A stretch of DNA of 64,000 nt from Candidula unifasciata (GCA_905116865.2 CAJHNH020008546.1:282501-346500), one strand, 5' to 3'. Shown: positions 1-11,079, numbered from the stretch's first letter. The notes: generated from the sequence alone by a model not told the origin. Program-made: numbers and translations.

Positions 1-165
1 TTTGAACAACGGATCAACATCATGGCAGACGGGTAGTAACATATAAGTGTTCTGTTCTTCTTCTAACTCGTCTTAGTCCGAAAAAGCATAGCACAGTGCA
101 CAGGCTCTGTAGCACTGGCGAGGATCCTGAAATAATTTAGGTAGATTTTTAACTGCAAATGTTGC
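1..165. repeat. Dispersed repeat family I, copy 1
   Basis: This segment matches 33133-33300 over most of its length. Both contain ACGGATCAACATCATGGCA, a GGCTCTGTAGCAC block and GCGAGGATC. The window starts inside it, so the left end is unknown. No tRNA-like promoter, terminal repeat or convincing reading frame was seen. Confidence 0.7.
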
Positions 166-433
166 CCCGGCAGCGCCTTTACTGAACTCTTTTCTATTTC
201 CAACTGCCAAGGGATTTGTTTTTACGTACGCAACAATGTACACGGGAGTCCGATCTCACTACCCAGAGACCAGGGGGAATTACTAGGAATACAAGTCCAC
301 GTGAGAAAATCCAAGCCCTTACCGGGGATTAAACCCGGAACCTCCAGCACTCGAGGTGGACACCATGCCTCGAGACCATGCAGCCTTCCACGCAGTTTGA
401 GCTTATTAACAAGGAGGGATAACATTTTTTAAA

Positions 434-663
434 AGGTTAGTTGTGTACCCTTTACAGGACGTTGCAGAACCAACCCCAGCAGCCCCTGACTGTTGTGTGG
501 TTTTTCTATGCAAATTTACGTCCAGTAGTTTGCCATTGCTTACTGGACGGTCGGCTTTCTTGATACCACTGTCGAAACCAACGCAAGACGCATGGCCCGC
601 AGCTGGGATCGAACCCGGTATCCCGGCATTACGAAACGTTCGCATCTTAGCCACAGAGCCGAG
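434..663 (-). mobile_element. SINE-A (tRNA-derived, TTAG tail), copy 1
   Basis: Read on the minus strand, this is a short tRNA-like head followed by a body that ends near CAACGTCCTGTAAAGG and a (CTAA)n-type tail. The head carries a B-box-like GGTTCGATCCC; the A-box side (TGGCTAAG) is partly mutated here. Other copies lie at 13221-13455, 27688-27925, 35655-35870 and 40529-40760. ORFs across it are incidental. Confidence 0.9.
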
Positions 664-835
664 GAAAGATAACTACAAATAGAAAATCTAGCAGATTTTA
701 GTATTGTCTATGGATTTTTTTTTTTAAATAGTTTTTTTTTCTTTATCATATTCTTTGCGTGTCAAATTGTTTACAGTTTTACAAGGCAGACATTTTAGTA
801 TTTCTCAGTTGCTTTCTTCTTTTTCTTATTTTCTT
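664..835. other. T-rich unassigned sequence
   Basis: An AT-rich stretch with several T runs separates SINE-A copy 1 from family J. No ORF, tRNA-like box or match to other parts of the window was seen. Confidence 0.4.
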
Positions 836-1430
836 CTTTTCGTTCTCCCTGTCAGTGGTTTTCAGAAAAGGTCACAGGCCTCTATAAAGTCTGTGATTAG
901 TGATTAGAAAGGATTATCATCACAGCACTCCGGACAAGTCCATTGGTCCATAGGTGCTCCGATCTCCTCCTCGAAAGCTCCACAAGTGTAACACGACTGA
1001 AGACGCCTGTTCTGTGTTGGTTAATTAAACGTCTTGTCCCCTTAGTGAAATGTTTATTTCTTGCAGCTCCAGGCAACACCCCCATGTCCATAAGTCTGAC
1101 AGGGATATGGAGTCACTTCCTTTGACGTTCTCCCCGGTAAGGTAGGTGCAGTGCATGGCATTGATAACATCACTTCTGTCCAGTACTGGACCAGCCATAG
1201 CAACCGTAGTGTCAGCAAGATAGTCCGCACGCTCGTTCCCCTAAACACCCGCATTACCTGGCACAAAGATGAAGGTTAGGGCAGATATTCGTGAAGTGCT
1301 TAGTGTTGCTATAAAGACTGTGGCGCGACGCATGTCTTCCACTGATTCGTGCAGTTTGGTTTCCATCGGAATGCCAACCATTCAGACCTGGGATCTCTCT
1401 ATGGAGCTTTATTATTATCTTACCCCAACA
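836..1430 (-). mobile_element. LINE remnant with RNase H-like motif (dispersed family J)
   Basis: On the minus strand around 1180-1265 the translation reads VPGNAGV, a stop, then GNERADYLAD. This is the end of the RNase H domain found in several LINE clades (consensus VPGHxGVxGNExAD). The part at 940-1060 matches the sequence just before the 72-bp array at 8.7 kb. The parts at 838-900 and 1325-1400 match 20915-21180. There is at least one stop and the catalytic core is missing, so it is a dead fragment. Confidence 0.7.
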
Positions 1431-1454
1431 AGGGAAATCCACAGGTCACAGGAC

Positions 1455-1695
1455 AGTCTAATATTTCAGGGGGTGGCAGATAGGCTGCATGAAATCTTGG
1501 AACCTAAGCTGCATGCAGTCGTGGGACCTAGGCTGCCCTCTCTCGTGGGACGTAGGTGGGTTGGGATTAGAGCCAGTTCTAGATGTTTTGTGGTCGTTAA
1601 AAGCATCAGAAAGCCGAGAAACCCAGTCTTACTACCCTCTACAATATTGGACTGTCCTGTGACGTCATCTGGGGGTAGGATATTAATAAAGCACC
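1455..1695. repeat. Dispersed repeat family E, copy 1
   Basis: About 240 bp starting near ATTTCAGGGGGTGG match 24563-24800 in the same orientation. Inside is a short tandem motif related to GCATGCAGTCGTGGGACCTA. It ends near a TATTGGACTGTCC and TGACGTC segment. The coding potential across it is not conserved between copies. The element class is unknown. Confidence 0.85.
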
Positions 1696-1774
1696 CACTC
1701 TGCTGCATGTAGAGAGCATAACTGCAGCACACGTTCGGTATTTTATGGTGCCTTTCCACGTGGACTAAATTCTA

Positions 1775-1918
1775 AACCCTTGATTCCATGATAAATAACG
1801 TAAATCTGGGAAATATGTGGCTTTTCTGCCTTCCTCCGGGCTCGAACCCTGACCATAAGGAGTTCGTCACCCGGTCGCTGCGAATTCAGGTTCAACAAAC
1901 TACGCTAGCGAGCCGGGC
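1775..1918 (-). mobile_element. SINE-C (tRNA-derived, poly-A tail), 3'-truncated copy
   Basis: On the minus strand it begins CCCGGCTCGCTAGCGTAGTT, with an A-box-like TAGCGTAGTTT and a B-box-like GGTTCGAGCCC, as in the copies at 12703-12911 and 55592-55813. The 3' part with the poly-A tail is missing or diverged. Confidence 0.8.
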
Positions 1919-2475
1919 GTATGAGGAGATCGATTGAGTCTTCAGGATTGTGTCCTGGGCGGGAGGTGTTCCAATGTTTTCTAATGTCTGCCTTGATCTA
2001 AGTTGTGTTGTCCTGGTAACTGCATCCTGTATCTGGCTGTTCTGTATGATTTCCAGTTTTTGCCAAGTCTGCTTCCCCCCCCCCCCCTTGCCCCTAATGT
2101 TTCATTGAGTTGGGATTCACGGTAGCACAGTCTGGTTAGCCGACCATTTGATGTTTCATTGATCTGAACTTGTTGAATTGTAGCCGCCAATTATTTTGTA
2201 GTTCTTGCAATACTGATGTCTTTACTTTTCATTCAGATGTGCACTCATCGAGTAACTGGGTTACTGCCTCGACCAGTGTCATTGCCTCATCTTTGTAATT
2301 GGTGGAGTGTTTCCGTGTAGGAAAGCCGCACTTCTCTATGGCGCCACAGGTCCATTCTGAACAGTTCGAGGTCCATCGCTTGTCGCAACCAAGACAAATC
2401 GATTTGCTGCACAATTATCCGCAGCTGGACTAAACTCTAGTATGTCGAAACTATGAACATGCGTTTATTAGCCTT
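1919..2475. other. Unassigned sequence with a C tract
   Basis: Apart from a C homopolymer near 2076-2088, nothing in this stretch could be tied to another part of the window. The short ORFs lack recognisable domains or splice-bounded structure. Confidence 0.4.
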
Positions 2476-2625
2476 AAGCTACGTATCCTTTACAGGACGT
2501 TGCAGACCAAACCCATCATTTTTTGGATGTTTTGATTTTTACAAGGCAAACTTGCATTAGGTAGTTTCTTACTGCTAATGACCGGTCGGCTTTGGAAACC
2601 ACTGTTGAATTAAACAGTGGTCTGT
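2476..2625 (-). mobile_element. Degenerate SINE-A fragment
   Basis: The 3'-end signature of SINE-A (TATCCTTTACAGGACGTTGCAG on the plus strand, shown here in part) is clear. It is followed by diverged body segments such as GACCGGTCGGCTTTGG. The tRNA-like head is not recognisable. Confidence 0.65.
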
Positions 2626-3285
2626 TGACAAATCGCCCGCCGCTTGTCGTACAAGGTATCTCGGAATTACAGCCGCGCTAACAACGCCAAGCCACAATCG
2701 CTGACCAGTAAGTTTTGATAAGAAGGCAAAAAACAGCTGCACGACGAAACCTTGCAAACGAAAGACGCAGCTGTACACAAGGCACTACGGAGCTCTCTGT
2801 GTCCAGCTCCTGCTAGCGAGGACAGCGACAGACACGGGGACAACTCACCCGCACACTACAGCAGGCAAGCAGACACAAGCGAGTCTACTGGCAGCGGGTG
2901 AGCTGTGTACGCGTGATGTGGCTGCGTTATATGGCATCTACTGCATTCGTTTGTTGCATTGACACACCCGTTGTTGCATTGTTGTCTGTTCTGTGATCCT
3001 GTCCGAGAACTGCGATAACTTCTTTAATGATAGGTTGTGTATTTAAATATCAGGTGATGAGCTAGCTGCAAATTATTGAACCTTATTCTACATAAGGTCA
3101 TGCATAGACAGTAAACGCTGGTTCATGTCTATTGGAATTATCCTGTTCCCGTAGTTTGGTGACGCTTGTATAGACCAGTGACAGTCTGTGTTGTTCTGGT
3201 TTTACCAGCCAGATCAAAGTGCCTTCTGGAATTGCGTATGAAAGATAGTGAATTGTCTGCAGTGTCGAATCGCTACGGGGGCGTG
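2626..3285. other. Unassigned sequence
   Basis: About 650 bp of mixed composition. No repeat match within the window, no recognisable domain and no tRNA-like promoter boxes were seen. Confidence 0.4.
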
Positions 3286-3371
3286 TAAGTCTTTTTTTTT
3301 TTTTTTAATCATCATCACTCCATCATCGTCTTATCGTCAAATTCATTATTGTGTACCGTGCAACTTGCCAT

Positions 3372-3374
<3 letters not shown>

Positions 3375-3431
<57 letters not shown>
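3375..3431. repeat. (CT)n microsatellite
   Basis: An almost pure CT dinucleotide run of about 57 bp. Ser/Leu-repeat ORFs across it are artefacts of the repeat. Confidence 0.98.
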
Positions 3432-3433
<2 letters not shown>

Positions 3434-3436
<3 letters not shown>

Positions 3437-3604
3437 TATCCCACCAGGACATCAAACAAGCGATAAACGCTGGGCGATACAAAGTGCCACCATGCGAATG
3501 AGGATCACCTGTGGAGAGGTCACAAAATCCCCTTTCAGCAGTTATGCCATATTAGGCCAAGGTGGGGCTTCAAAAAACAAAAAACTGCATCTTACATTGA
3601 GACG
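3434..3604 (+). mobile_element. Retroposon-like repeat D, copy 1
   Basis: It starts CCACCAGGACATC, has a middle block AAGTGCCACCATGCG followed by GAGGATCACC, and ends in GGGGCTTCAAA plus an A-rich tail. Seven copies in the window share this order. The A-rich 3' tail suggests retroposition, although no tRNA head was found. Confidence 0.85.
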
Positions 3605-4140
3605 ACTTTAAAGTGTGTAACATGCCATTTAGTTTCATTTCTTATAGGATCTCTTTCTTTGTTGCTCTGGGTCTGTTCTGTTTAGGATGTTTCCTTAGTG
3701 CTACAGTCGTAAACCCCCAAGCATAATTTCTCTTGGTCTGTATCTGAATTTTTTCCTTCAAATCTTTTATGTCGACACGATCTTTGTCAAAATTTCTTTC
3801 CCAAAAACATTACCAAAGAACACTGTATGTCTCTTTTATATTGTTATGTCTAGTTTTCTATTCAAGTTATTTACTTTTCTTACGGACAATTGTTGTTAGC
3901 TAATTTTTATGTCTGGAATATACAGAGTATTTTTAGAATCCATATCTGCAAAGTCTCCAACTTCCACCTAATTTGTAGGCTCACATTCCAAAATTAACTT
4001 CCATAAAACAAAACAGGTGCAACATAACAACACTTCATTTGTCCGTTTGTATTATTGTCGCAGTCCTTTGTTTTATGTGGTAGTGTTTGCTGACTGGTAA
4101 CTGACTGGTGATGTTATTTAAATCATTTGTGTATGTGTGA
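3605..4140. other. AT-rich unassigned sequence
   Basis: T-rich DNA with no recognisable ORF, repeat family or promoter-like signal. Confidence 0.4.
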
Positions 4141-4159
4141 ACATTGAAATAAATACATT

Positions 4160-4460
4160 TATTATCAACAGAGAAAGAGAGAAAGGAAGGGATATGGAGA
4201 GATTTCTCACTGCTATGAATTGGTGTTATGTTGTTTTCATCAGGCAGAGAAACTTTGTGTGTGGGTGACAGAAAGAAAGAAAGAAAGAGAGAGGGAGGAG
4301 AGACAGATAAGAAGAAGAAGAGAATAAAGAGATAGTAAGAGGAGAGAGAAAGAACACATACATAATAAAAGGAAGATATAACTAAGGACAGGGGAAGAGA
4401 GAGGGAATGGATCAATAAAGACTGGCAGGGAGGGAGGGGGAGAGAGAACGAGAGAATTTG
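4160..4460. repeat. Purine-rich low-complexity tract
   Basis: Imperfect GA/GAAA/GGGA repeats dominate the plus strand. The minus-strand 126-residue ORF over this stretch is Ser/Leu/Phe-rich and follows the low complexity, so it was not called as a gene. Confidence 0.75.
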
Positions 4461-5127
4461 TTTACTGTCTGCGGAGAAAACAATGACTTTAATGGGCGTT
4501 TCTGTTTGTTTCAGTACATATTGATGTATGTTTCTGTCTGTGAATTGTGTATGCCGTACACATACACATATTAACAGGGAGAGACTGAGTTAGACATATA
4601 TAGATTGAGGTATGGATGGAGGAGGACATAGAGTGACAAAGGGAGGACAAAACAAAAATGCGTGTTAATTCGGCACGCAACAACCTCCCTATGTTGGTGT
4701 AACTGTGTTTAGTCAATGAGCAAATCCTCCTCTCATGCGCCTATCCCGACATTCAAGTTCATGGATATTAATCGACACTTGTAGAATGAAGGGAACAGAG
4801 ATCGTCCTCCACATCAGCGAGTGTTGATCGATAACTTCTTCTTCTCAAAGTCCATGCAGTGTGGCGGTGGTAGTCATGCCTGTCCTCAGCCTTCTGTCTC
4901 GTGTATTTTCAGTCAACTCTGACACAGATGATCCTCCATGCCATAATGTCAGACAGTCCAGCATCTTCTCTCTCGGTCTCCCTCTGCCTCTCCTCTTCTC
5001 CAGCTTTCTTACTCCAGTTTTCTCCTTCTGTTCACACGGTCAAAGAATGCAGATCGTCTCTTTCTGATGTGGGCAATCAATTCTCTTCGTGAGTCAGTTT
5101 TCATTACTCGTTTTATCTGTGAAAGAT
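4461..5127. other. Unassigned sequence
   Basis: No internal matches were found. Two overlapping plus-strand ORFs near 4860-5090 are short, lie in different frames and have no domain I recognise. Confidence 0.4.
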
Positions 5128-5344
5128 ATTCTCATCATTCGTCTATAAAACCACATCTCCATAGCTTCCAAATAATCTTATGTATGTGACATGTATTCTC
5201 ATCATTCGTCTATAAAACCACATCTCCATAGCTTCCAAGTATTCTTGTGTATGTGACATGTATTCTCATCATTCGTCTATAAAACCACATCTCGGCAGCC
5301 TGCAAATAAACTTGTGTATGTGACATGTATTCTCATCATTCGTC
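5128..5344. repeat. 67-bp tandem repeat, about 3.2 copies
   Basis: ATTCTCATCATTCGTC begins at 5128, 5195, 5262 and 5329, an exact 67-bp period. The first two units share CCATAGCTTCCAA; the third diverges there. The last copy is cut short near 5344. Confidence 0.95.
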
Positions 5345-5483
5345 ATATGATTAGGGAGTGATAACGCGTGGCGAGGGGCTGAATTAGTCAAAACTGCCTG
5401 GGACCCGAAAGAGTTACCCGATACCAGCTTTTGTTAACTAGTTCAGTCATACTGTCATAGCAGCTTTTACTTCTATTACTATT

Positions 5484-5757
5484 TTTAAAAAAAAGAAAGT
5501 AAAGGACCCTTTCCACGCCTTTAGGCGTATAGGGCATATAGGGCTAGACCTATATTTTTATAGACCAACGGCACAAGATGGGGGATGTGGTCAGCATCAC
5601 GCCGGCCGCCTCTACTTCCCGGGATTGCACCCGGTACCCACTCAAGGCTGGGTCGACCTGGGAGCCAAGGTCATTTTTGAAGAAAAGTCCGTCTCCGCCA
5701 GGGAGCGAACCCACGACCTTCCGATCCGCGTCTAGCCGCTCTGCCACGGCGACTCCC
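5484..5757 (-). mobile_element. SINE-B (tRNA-derived, TTTAC tail), full-length with target-site duplication
   Basis: On the minus strand the head contains an A-box match TGGCAGAGCGG and a B-box-like GGTTCGCTCCC. The body includes the shared block with GGTCGACCCAGC and TGATGCTGACCACATC, then AGGCGT and a TTTAC-rich tail. TCTATTACTATT flanks it perfectly at 5472-5483 and 5758-5769, a 12-bp target-site duplication typical of LINE-driven insertion. Confidence 0.95.
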
Positions 5758-5907
5758 TCTATTACTATTATTATTTATTCAATCATCATGATCATTCTGT
5801 GTGTGCCGTTTGACGTTTCGTAGAGCTAGCATTGGAATCCTCCATCCCACTTTATCGCACGCTACATTCTCAATTTCTAACATCTATCTCTATCTATCTT
5901 CTTTTAC

Positions 5908-6095
5908 CTCATCAGGACATCATCCGATGATACAATGTGCCACCACGTGGATGAGGATCACCGTGGAGAGGTCCCAGAAACCGCGTTCAGCCATTAGACC
6001 ATATTTATGGCCGGGCTATACACGATTTCTGACAAGAGCCAGGGTAGGGTTTCAAATAACGAAAAATTGCACTCACAAGGAGATGACTAGATATA
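5908..6095 (+). mobile_element. Retroposon-like repeat D, copy 2
   Basis: It shows the same order as the other D copies: CAGGACATCATCC near the start, GTGCCACCACGTGG, GAGAGGTCCCAGAAACCGCG, then a GGGTTTCAAATAACGAAAAA end. It is moderately diverged. Confidence 0.85.
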
Positions 6096-6494
6096 TGACA
6101 ACAGACATATTTCTGACATGGAGCTTAGCGGGTTTTTTTTTTTAGCCTCTCTTAATAGTGTTCTTTTTTAGGTTTTCCTTTGACGTTCTTTCTTTCTCAT
6201 ACCGTTTGTTTCCCATGTTAATGCTTGTTTTGTAATTCTTTGCCCATTTCGTCTCAGAATGTGCCTATTAATTATCCGCCTTTTTTGTCTTATTGCAGTC
6301 GGTACAGGTATTTGTCCAGACATGTCTCAGATTTCATCATTTTTTATTTTGAATTCAACCTATTTTGTATTCAAGATTTTTATCAGGCATTTATTTTCAA
6401 ATGCATTTAACTTTCGTTCCAACATCTTTGGTAGTTCTCCAGCTTTCTCTGGCGTTGTTAGAATTCAAATACCATTAAAATTGAAAATTCGTAG
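6096..6494. other. AT-rich unassigned sequence
   Basis: T-rich DNA. Overlapping short plus-strand ORFs are Phe/Ile/Ser-rich and match nothing I recognise. Confidence 0.35.
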
Positions 6495-6728
6495 TTAGGT
6501 CTTAAGGCTGTGTAACTTGGAGCTCGATATTTGGTTAACACTTTTAAACACTGTTGTTGCTTTGCCAATGCGTATCATAATTTTTATAATTATATCTCGT
6601 TGAGAATCAAAATTGTTACACAGATATGTTAAATCTTCCGTTACTTTTATTGGGGTTTTCTCTAGCGTGACATCTACATGGTCGATTATTTGTTGATTCT
6701 GTGGATGACAAATCGTATTTCTTTGCAT
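6495..6728 (-). mobile_element. LINE ORF2 fragment (region after the RT core)
   Basis: The minus-strand translation contains VTEDLTYLCNNFDSQRDIIIK followed by IMIRIGKATTVFKS. This matches the pattern, common after the reverse transcriptase core of LINEs, of a YLG-like motif, a short loop and an EI..RI..A helix. Family assignment is uncertain. Only about 75 codons survive. Confidence 0.55.
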
Positions 6729-6884
6729 ATCTTTTTTTTGTTATTCAACAGAACAATATCATCTGCAATATCCTGGTCTTTCAGGTGTCTGCTCTCTGTG
6801 TTTCAGTCGGACAATATAACATTAGATCACGAGCAGCCCTCGGATTTTGTAACTTCACAGGTAAGCCGCCAGGTTTCTTTATGT

Positions 6885-6915
6885 TATTTGTTATGTTATG
6901 TTATGTTATGTTACG
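6885..6915. repeat. (TTATG)n short tandem repeat
   Basis: Several TTATG pentamers in a row, with a slightly divergent first unit. Confidence 0.9.
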
Positions 6916-7373
6916 CTGTGCTATCACAGTCGACGTCACTGCACATTATGCATTCCCCTGCCTGCTTAGTCTTCGGATGCAATAGCTGCTGCAAGAAATT
7001 TGTATTGATTGTCCTCATGATAAGTTGATTATAGCGTTTACTGTCTTGACCTCGAACAGCACCCACGTGCTTCATCGGGCTTCTTGTCATGTCCTGTAAT
7101 CGGGTTAGCTGAGGTGGATATCATTTCGTTGATTTCTGAGCATAATGGTTCGGGTTTTTATAGTACGATTTCAATGCGAGTAATTAACCTTTTCATCCGG
7201 CTGACCTAGAAAAAACAGGGGGGCACATAACATCAGCGCATATAAACATATACATACGCACACACATACGCATACATAAAAAAAAAATAACGGTAGTGCG
7301 AGTCAACATCATTCAGAACTGCTGGGGCGTGCGAAAATTTCTTAGGCTTTAGCCGAAAGTAATAACTGGGTAT

Positions 7374-7586
7374 TTGAACATCAAGGAAGATTGGCTAACA
7401 AACAGGATCTTGTCTCGGAAGCTGAAATATGTTGGTCATATCAAGCGCCACGACAGATTGGAAAAAAATATAGCAGAAGACATGGTACCAGGAAGGAGGG
7501 GCAGGGGCCGACCGACACGAAGATGGGCACAGGATTTTAGTGACTCCTTGGATGTAAATTTTCTTGTCACGGGCGAGTCTTGCTAG
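7374..7586 (+). mobile_element. LINE ORF2 C-terminal fragment (GRRGRGRP type)
   Basis: The translation carries KLKYVGHIKRHDRLEK and then PGRRGRGRPTRRWAQDF. This is the characteristic C-terminal tail of many LINE ORF2 proteins (Y.GH..R, then a basic GRPR block and a W). The tail near 43.8 kb reads GRRGRGRPRKRWVQDV, so both may be from one family. Upstream RT sequence is absent. Confidence 0.75.
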
Positions 7587-7744
7587 TCATACTCGCCATC
7601 GCCATGGGCTGTGAGTCTCATGCCTCCTCATAGCGCAATATAACACTATCGTCTGGTGAGACGGAAAGGTGCCAACGCTAATGGATGCAAATTTACAGGA
7701 GGCGGGAGAGCTGGCGAGAGACCGAGTTTCCTTCAGGCAGACCA

Positions 7745-8012
7745 TAACGAGAGTGACGTGCAGATCGGAAGGTCGTGGGTTTGCTCCCTGGCGGAGCCGG
7801 ACTTTTATTAAAATATGACCCTGATTTCTAGGTCGACCCAGCTTTGAGTGGGACCGCAGCCCTGGGAAGAAAAGGTGGCCTGTGTGATGCTGACCACATC
7901 ACCCGTCTTGTACCGTTGGTTCTATAAAATATAGGTCTAGCCCTATATACCCAATACGCCTGAAAGGCGTGGAAAAGGGGTCCTCTACTTTTACTTTACT
8001 TTACTTTACTGT
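7745..8012 (+). mobile_element. SINE-B copy with clear TTTAC tail
   Basis: The body matches the 5484-5757 element in the opposite orientation. It keeps the B-box side GTGGGTTTGCTCCC but the A-box side has decayed. It ends with ACGCCTGAAAGGCGTGG and repeated TTTAC units near 7990-8012, which defines the family tail. Confidence 0.9.
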
Positions 8013-8256
8013 AAATGTTTATAGTCTGTCACCTTCTTTAATAGCTAGGCATATAACTTTCCACAGTATCCTGATATCTAGTAGAACAAGCCAAACAATT
8101 AATACTGTTAGCGCGCACACGCACACACCCACACAGCGGTCACACGAGCCATATAACGGTTGTGCCTAACACCATTCCCACTTATTTCTCGGCTCTTCTT
8201 TGTCAAGCATTTGATAATGGGACGCAGTCGGTTGCACGCAGATCATTATGCTAGGC

Positions 8257-8345
8257 CAGTGATTCTTAAATTGTGCGAGACTGCCCCCTGATAGGCTCTG
8301 GGACGATGCAAGGGAAGCAGTAGCAGAATTTATTTAAATAATTTA
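8257..8345. mobile_element. hAT MITE end fragment
   Basis: CAGTGATTCTTAAATTGTGCG (shown as its first bases) resembles the left end of the hAT MITE at 26743-26904. The eight bases before it, TGCTAGGC, fit the nnnTAnnn form of the other hAT sites. The opposite end could not be located. Confidence 0.5.
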
Positions 8346-8689
8346 GTTATATGTGGGAAAAGCCCACATAAGGTTTGAGATTACTCGTTAACCGAATGGT
8401 GATCTAATATAACTGTTTTATCCAGTTGAACTGGGTTTTAAGCATTTGCTGCCGTTAAATTCACATCCAACTTTTTGAGTCACTGAATGTCAATTTTCCA
8501 CGCTGCACCTCCGGAAAAAAAAGGTGGGGAGGATTAGGGTGTGATGATAAAATAAAACACAAGTGGCGATTGGTCTGTAGAAATACTGCACGAGCACCAT
8601 ATGTTCATTACACCCCAGGGCGTGAACCAGAAATCGATTTCCCTGTTGTCAAATATCGCATCGTATGAGATCGATAACATGTTTTTTAG

Positions 8690-8780
8690 AGCTCTCTCGA
8701 GCCGACATTACCATTTCACTAAAGGCACAGAGCGTTTGAATAATAATCTCAGAACGGGATGGATCGGCTATTTTCGTTGT
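8690..8780. repeat. Dispersed family J segment preceding the 72-bp array
   Basis: TTTCACTAAAGG, CAGAGCGTTT and AGATCGGAG occur in the same order on the minus strand of 940-1060. This shows that the array which follows began inside a dispersed element. Confidence 0.7.
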
Positions 8781-9637
8781 GGAGCTATTAAAGAAGAGAT
8801 CGGAGTACAACCTATGGATGCCCGTACGGTTAAGATGATAGACATATCTAACTGGAGCTATTAAAGAAGAGAATGGAGTACCTATGGATCTGCCCGTACG
8901 CTTAAGATGATAGACCTCTCTAACTGGAGCTATTAAAGAAGAGACTGGAGTACCTATGGATCTACCCGTACGGTTTAAGATGATAGACATATCTAACTGG
9001 AGCTATTAAAGAAGAGATTGGAGTACCTATGGATCTGCCCTTAAGGTTAAGATGATAGACCTATCTAACTGGAGCTATTAAAGAAGAGATTGGAGTACCT
9101 ATGGATCTACCTGTACGGTTAGGATAATAGACATATCTAACTGGAGCTATTAAAGAAGAGATTGGAGTACCTATGGGTCTGCCCGTACGGTTAAGATTAT
9201 ATACCTATCTAACTGGAGCTATTAAAGAAGAGATTGGAGTACCTATGGATGCCCGTACGGTTAAGATGATAGACCTCTCTAACTGGAGCTATTAAAGAAG
9301 AGACTGGAGTATCTATGGGTCTGCCCTTACGTTTAAGATGATAGACCTCTCTAAGTGGAGCTATTAAAGAAGAGATTGGAGTTCCTATGGATCTGCCCTT
9401 ACGGTTAAGATGATTGACCTATCTAACTGGAGCTATTAAAGAAGAGATTGGAGTACCTAAGGATCTGCCCGTACGGTTAAGATGATAGACATATCTAACT
9501 GGAGCTATTAAAGAAGAGATCGGAGTACCTATGGATCTGCCCTTACGGTTAAGATGATTGACCTATCTAACTGGAGCTATTAAGGAAGAGATTGGAGTAC
9601 CTATGGATCTGCCCGTACGGTTAAGATGATAGACCTT
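8781..9637. repeat. 72-bp satellite-like array, 12 units
   Basis: GGAGCTATTAA or close variants start at 8781, 8854, 8926, 8999, 9071, 9143, 9215, 9285, 9357, 9429, 9501 and 9573. Most steps are 72 bp. Units alternate between GACATATC, GACCTATC and GACCTCTC variants, and between ATCTGCCCGTACGG and ATCTGCCCTTACGG. Each unit contains stop codons, so it is not a coding repeat. Confidence 0.96.
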
Positions 9638-9920
9638 TTAGTATTTATAATTATTATTATTATAATCAGAATGTCAAGCAAATATAATACACTGGAAATG
9701 ATATCATTTTTTTTTTAATACAGGTATCAATACCTCTAGATATAAACACATCTTTTAAAAACAACATATTTCTATACAGCGTCAGAGTCTGCTAGGCCCC
9801 CTTACAAATTTAGTGTGGTGGGAACCTAGGGGCAATTTTGGAGGGAGAAATAGAGAGAAGGAGAGAAGGAAACGTAACCGCACGGTAGAAAGAGTGAAGA
9901 TGGAAAAAAGGGATAAGCAG

Positions 9921-9924
<4 letters not shown>

Positions 9925-9998
<74 letters not shown>
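9925..9998. repeat. (GA)n microsatellite
   Basis: An uninterrupted GA run of about 70 bp. Arg-Glu or Ser-Leu ORFs across it come from the repeat. Confidence 0.98.
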
Positions 9999-10001
<3 letters not shown>

Positions 10002-10324
10002 ACGAGGAGAAAAAAAAGAACTAGAAGACGAATAGCAACAACAGCAACACAATATCTCATCAATAACTTACCCTGTAAAATACAAAGTTAGTCAATAGAA
10101 TGTTATCCTAAACAGTTTTCTTGGAAGTGAACAACAACATCTCACTTAGCTTTTCCGTCGAGCCTGCTTTACATTTTCCCACTGCCTTCTCTAATAATAT
10201 AGAGAAGGCCGTGCATTTTCCCTAGCCTTATATATCTATATTTTGCAGAGGTCAAGGCCTTATTAAAATACAGTTTGACGGGTGGGTTAACCTTAGGTCA
10301 GGTTTATATGGAATATAGCCTTGT

Positions 10325-10371
10325 GGTGTGTGTGTGTATGTGTGTGTGTGTGCGTGCGTGCGTGCGTGTGA
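10325..10371. repeat. (TG)n / (TGCG)n microsatellite
   Basis: TG repeats pass into CGTG repeats before ending at TGTGATGCC. Confidence 0.95.
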
Positions 10372-10539
10372 TGCCATCTATTTTTCCCGTTTTTGTTTTT
10401 TAATTCTAGCAGTCCGTTCGAGAACAAAACATATAGACGTAGTGATATCTGTAGCCTTATTAGATGTCATAGTTTTGGGCGGGGCTGAACCGACTTACTG
10501 GGATTTCCAGATTTCAGCTCCAAATATTAGTGTTATGTC

Positions 10540-10735
10540 CTGTTTTCGGGTCAACCCCCATCTCGGGACTCCGAGAGTTGCCGGGAAGTTCCTATGGAAA
10601 GTCAAATAGCAAAGATATAGGGTTCGAGTTAGTCGGTGCTCATTTCAGACCGTAACGCCCCTATACTATTGGACTTTCTCCGTGAACTCCCCCCGGCATC
10701 TTTTAGAGTCCCCGAGATGGGGTTAACTTAAATAA
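10540..10735. repeat. Inverted-repeat (foldback) sequence
   Basis: The left arm near 10548-10607 (GGGTCAACCCCCATCTCGGG and following) is the reverse complement, with mismatches and small gaps, of 10660-10730, which ends CCCCGAGATGGGGTTAAC. Arms are about 60-70 bp. The central part contains GGTTCGAGTTAGTCGG. It could be a decayed MITE; no flanking duplication was established. Confidence 0.7.
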
Positions 10736-10821
10736 AGGGACCCTGTTTTTAACTACAGATATTAATATGGTCATCCTAACCTTACGAAATATCTGCGACC
10801 CCTTACACACGCTTGACTGTT

Positions 10822-10887
10822 GGTTTCACTTGACTGCAGGTTTCACTTGACTGCAGGTTTCACTTGACTGCAGGTTTCACTTGACTG
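10822..10887. repeat. 17-bp tandem repeat, 4 units
   Basis: TTTCACTTGACTGCAGG is repeated with almost no change. The last unit ends ACTGG. Confidence 0.95.
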
Positions 10888-11079
10888 GTGTAAGAGTTGC
10901 GGGTGTTCTAATTATAACTCGTAAAGAGTACTGTTCATCATTTCCCCATTATTACCCCATTTGCTAATCACACCATTCGCTTATCAGGCATGCATATTTG
11001 TATAGTGTAATCAGCAGTATTGTGGTAAACACCGGACTCGGTCCCTTTACTTTTAACGTCGCCTTGTAGGCTTTGTGAC

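Noticed and set aside
5128..5344. CRISPR-like array (regular 67-bp spacing)
   Set aside because: The whole unit is repeated, with no variable spacers, and the genome context is animal. The same holds for the other tandem arrays.
9810..10091. Ser-Leu or Arg-Glu ORFs
   Set aside because: They arise from the (GA)n microsatellite; other GA and CT tracts give the same artefact.
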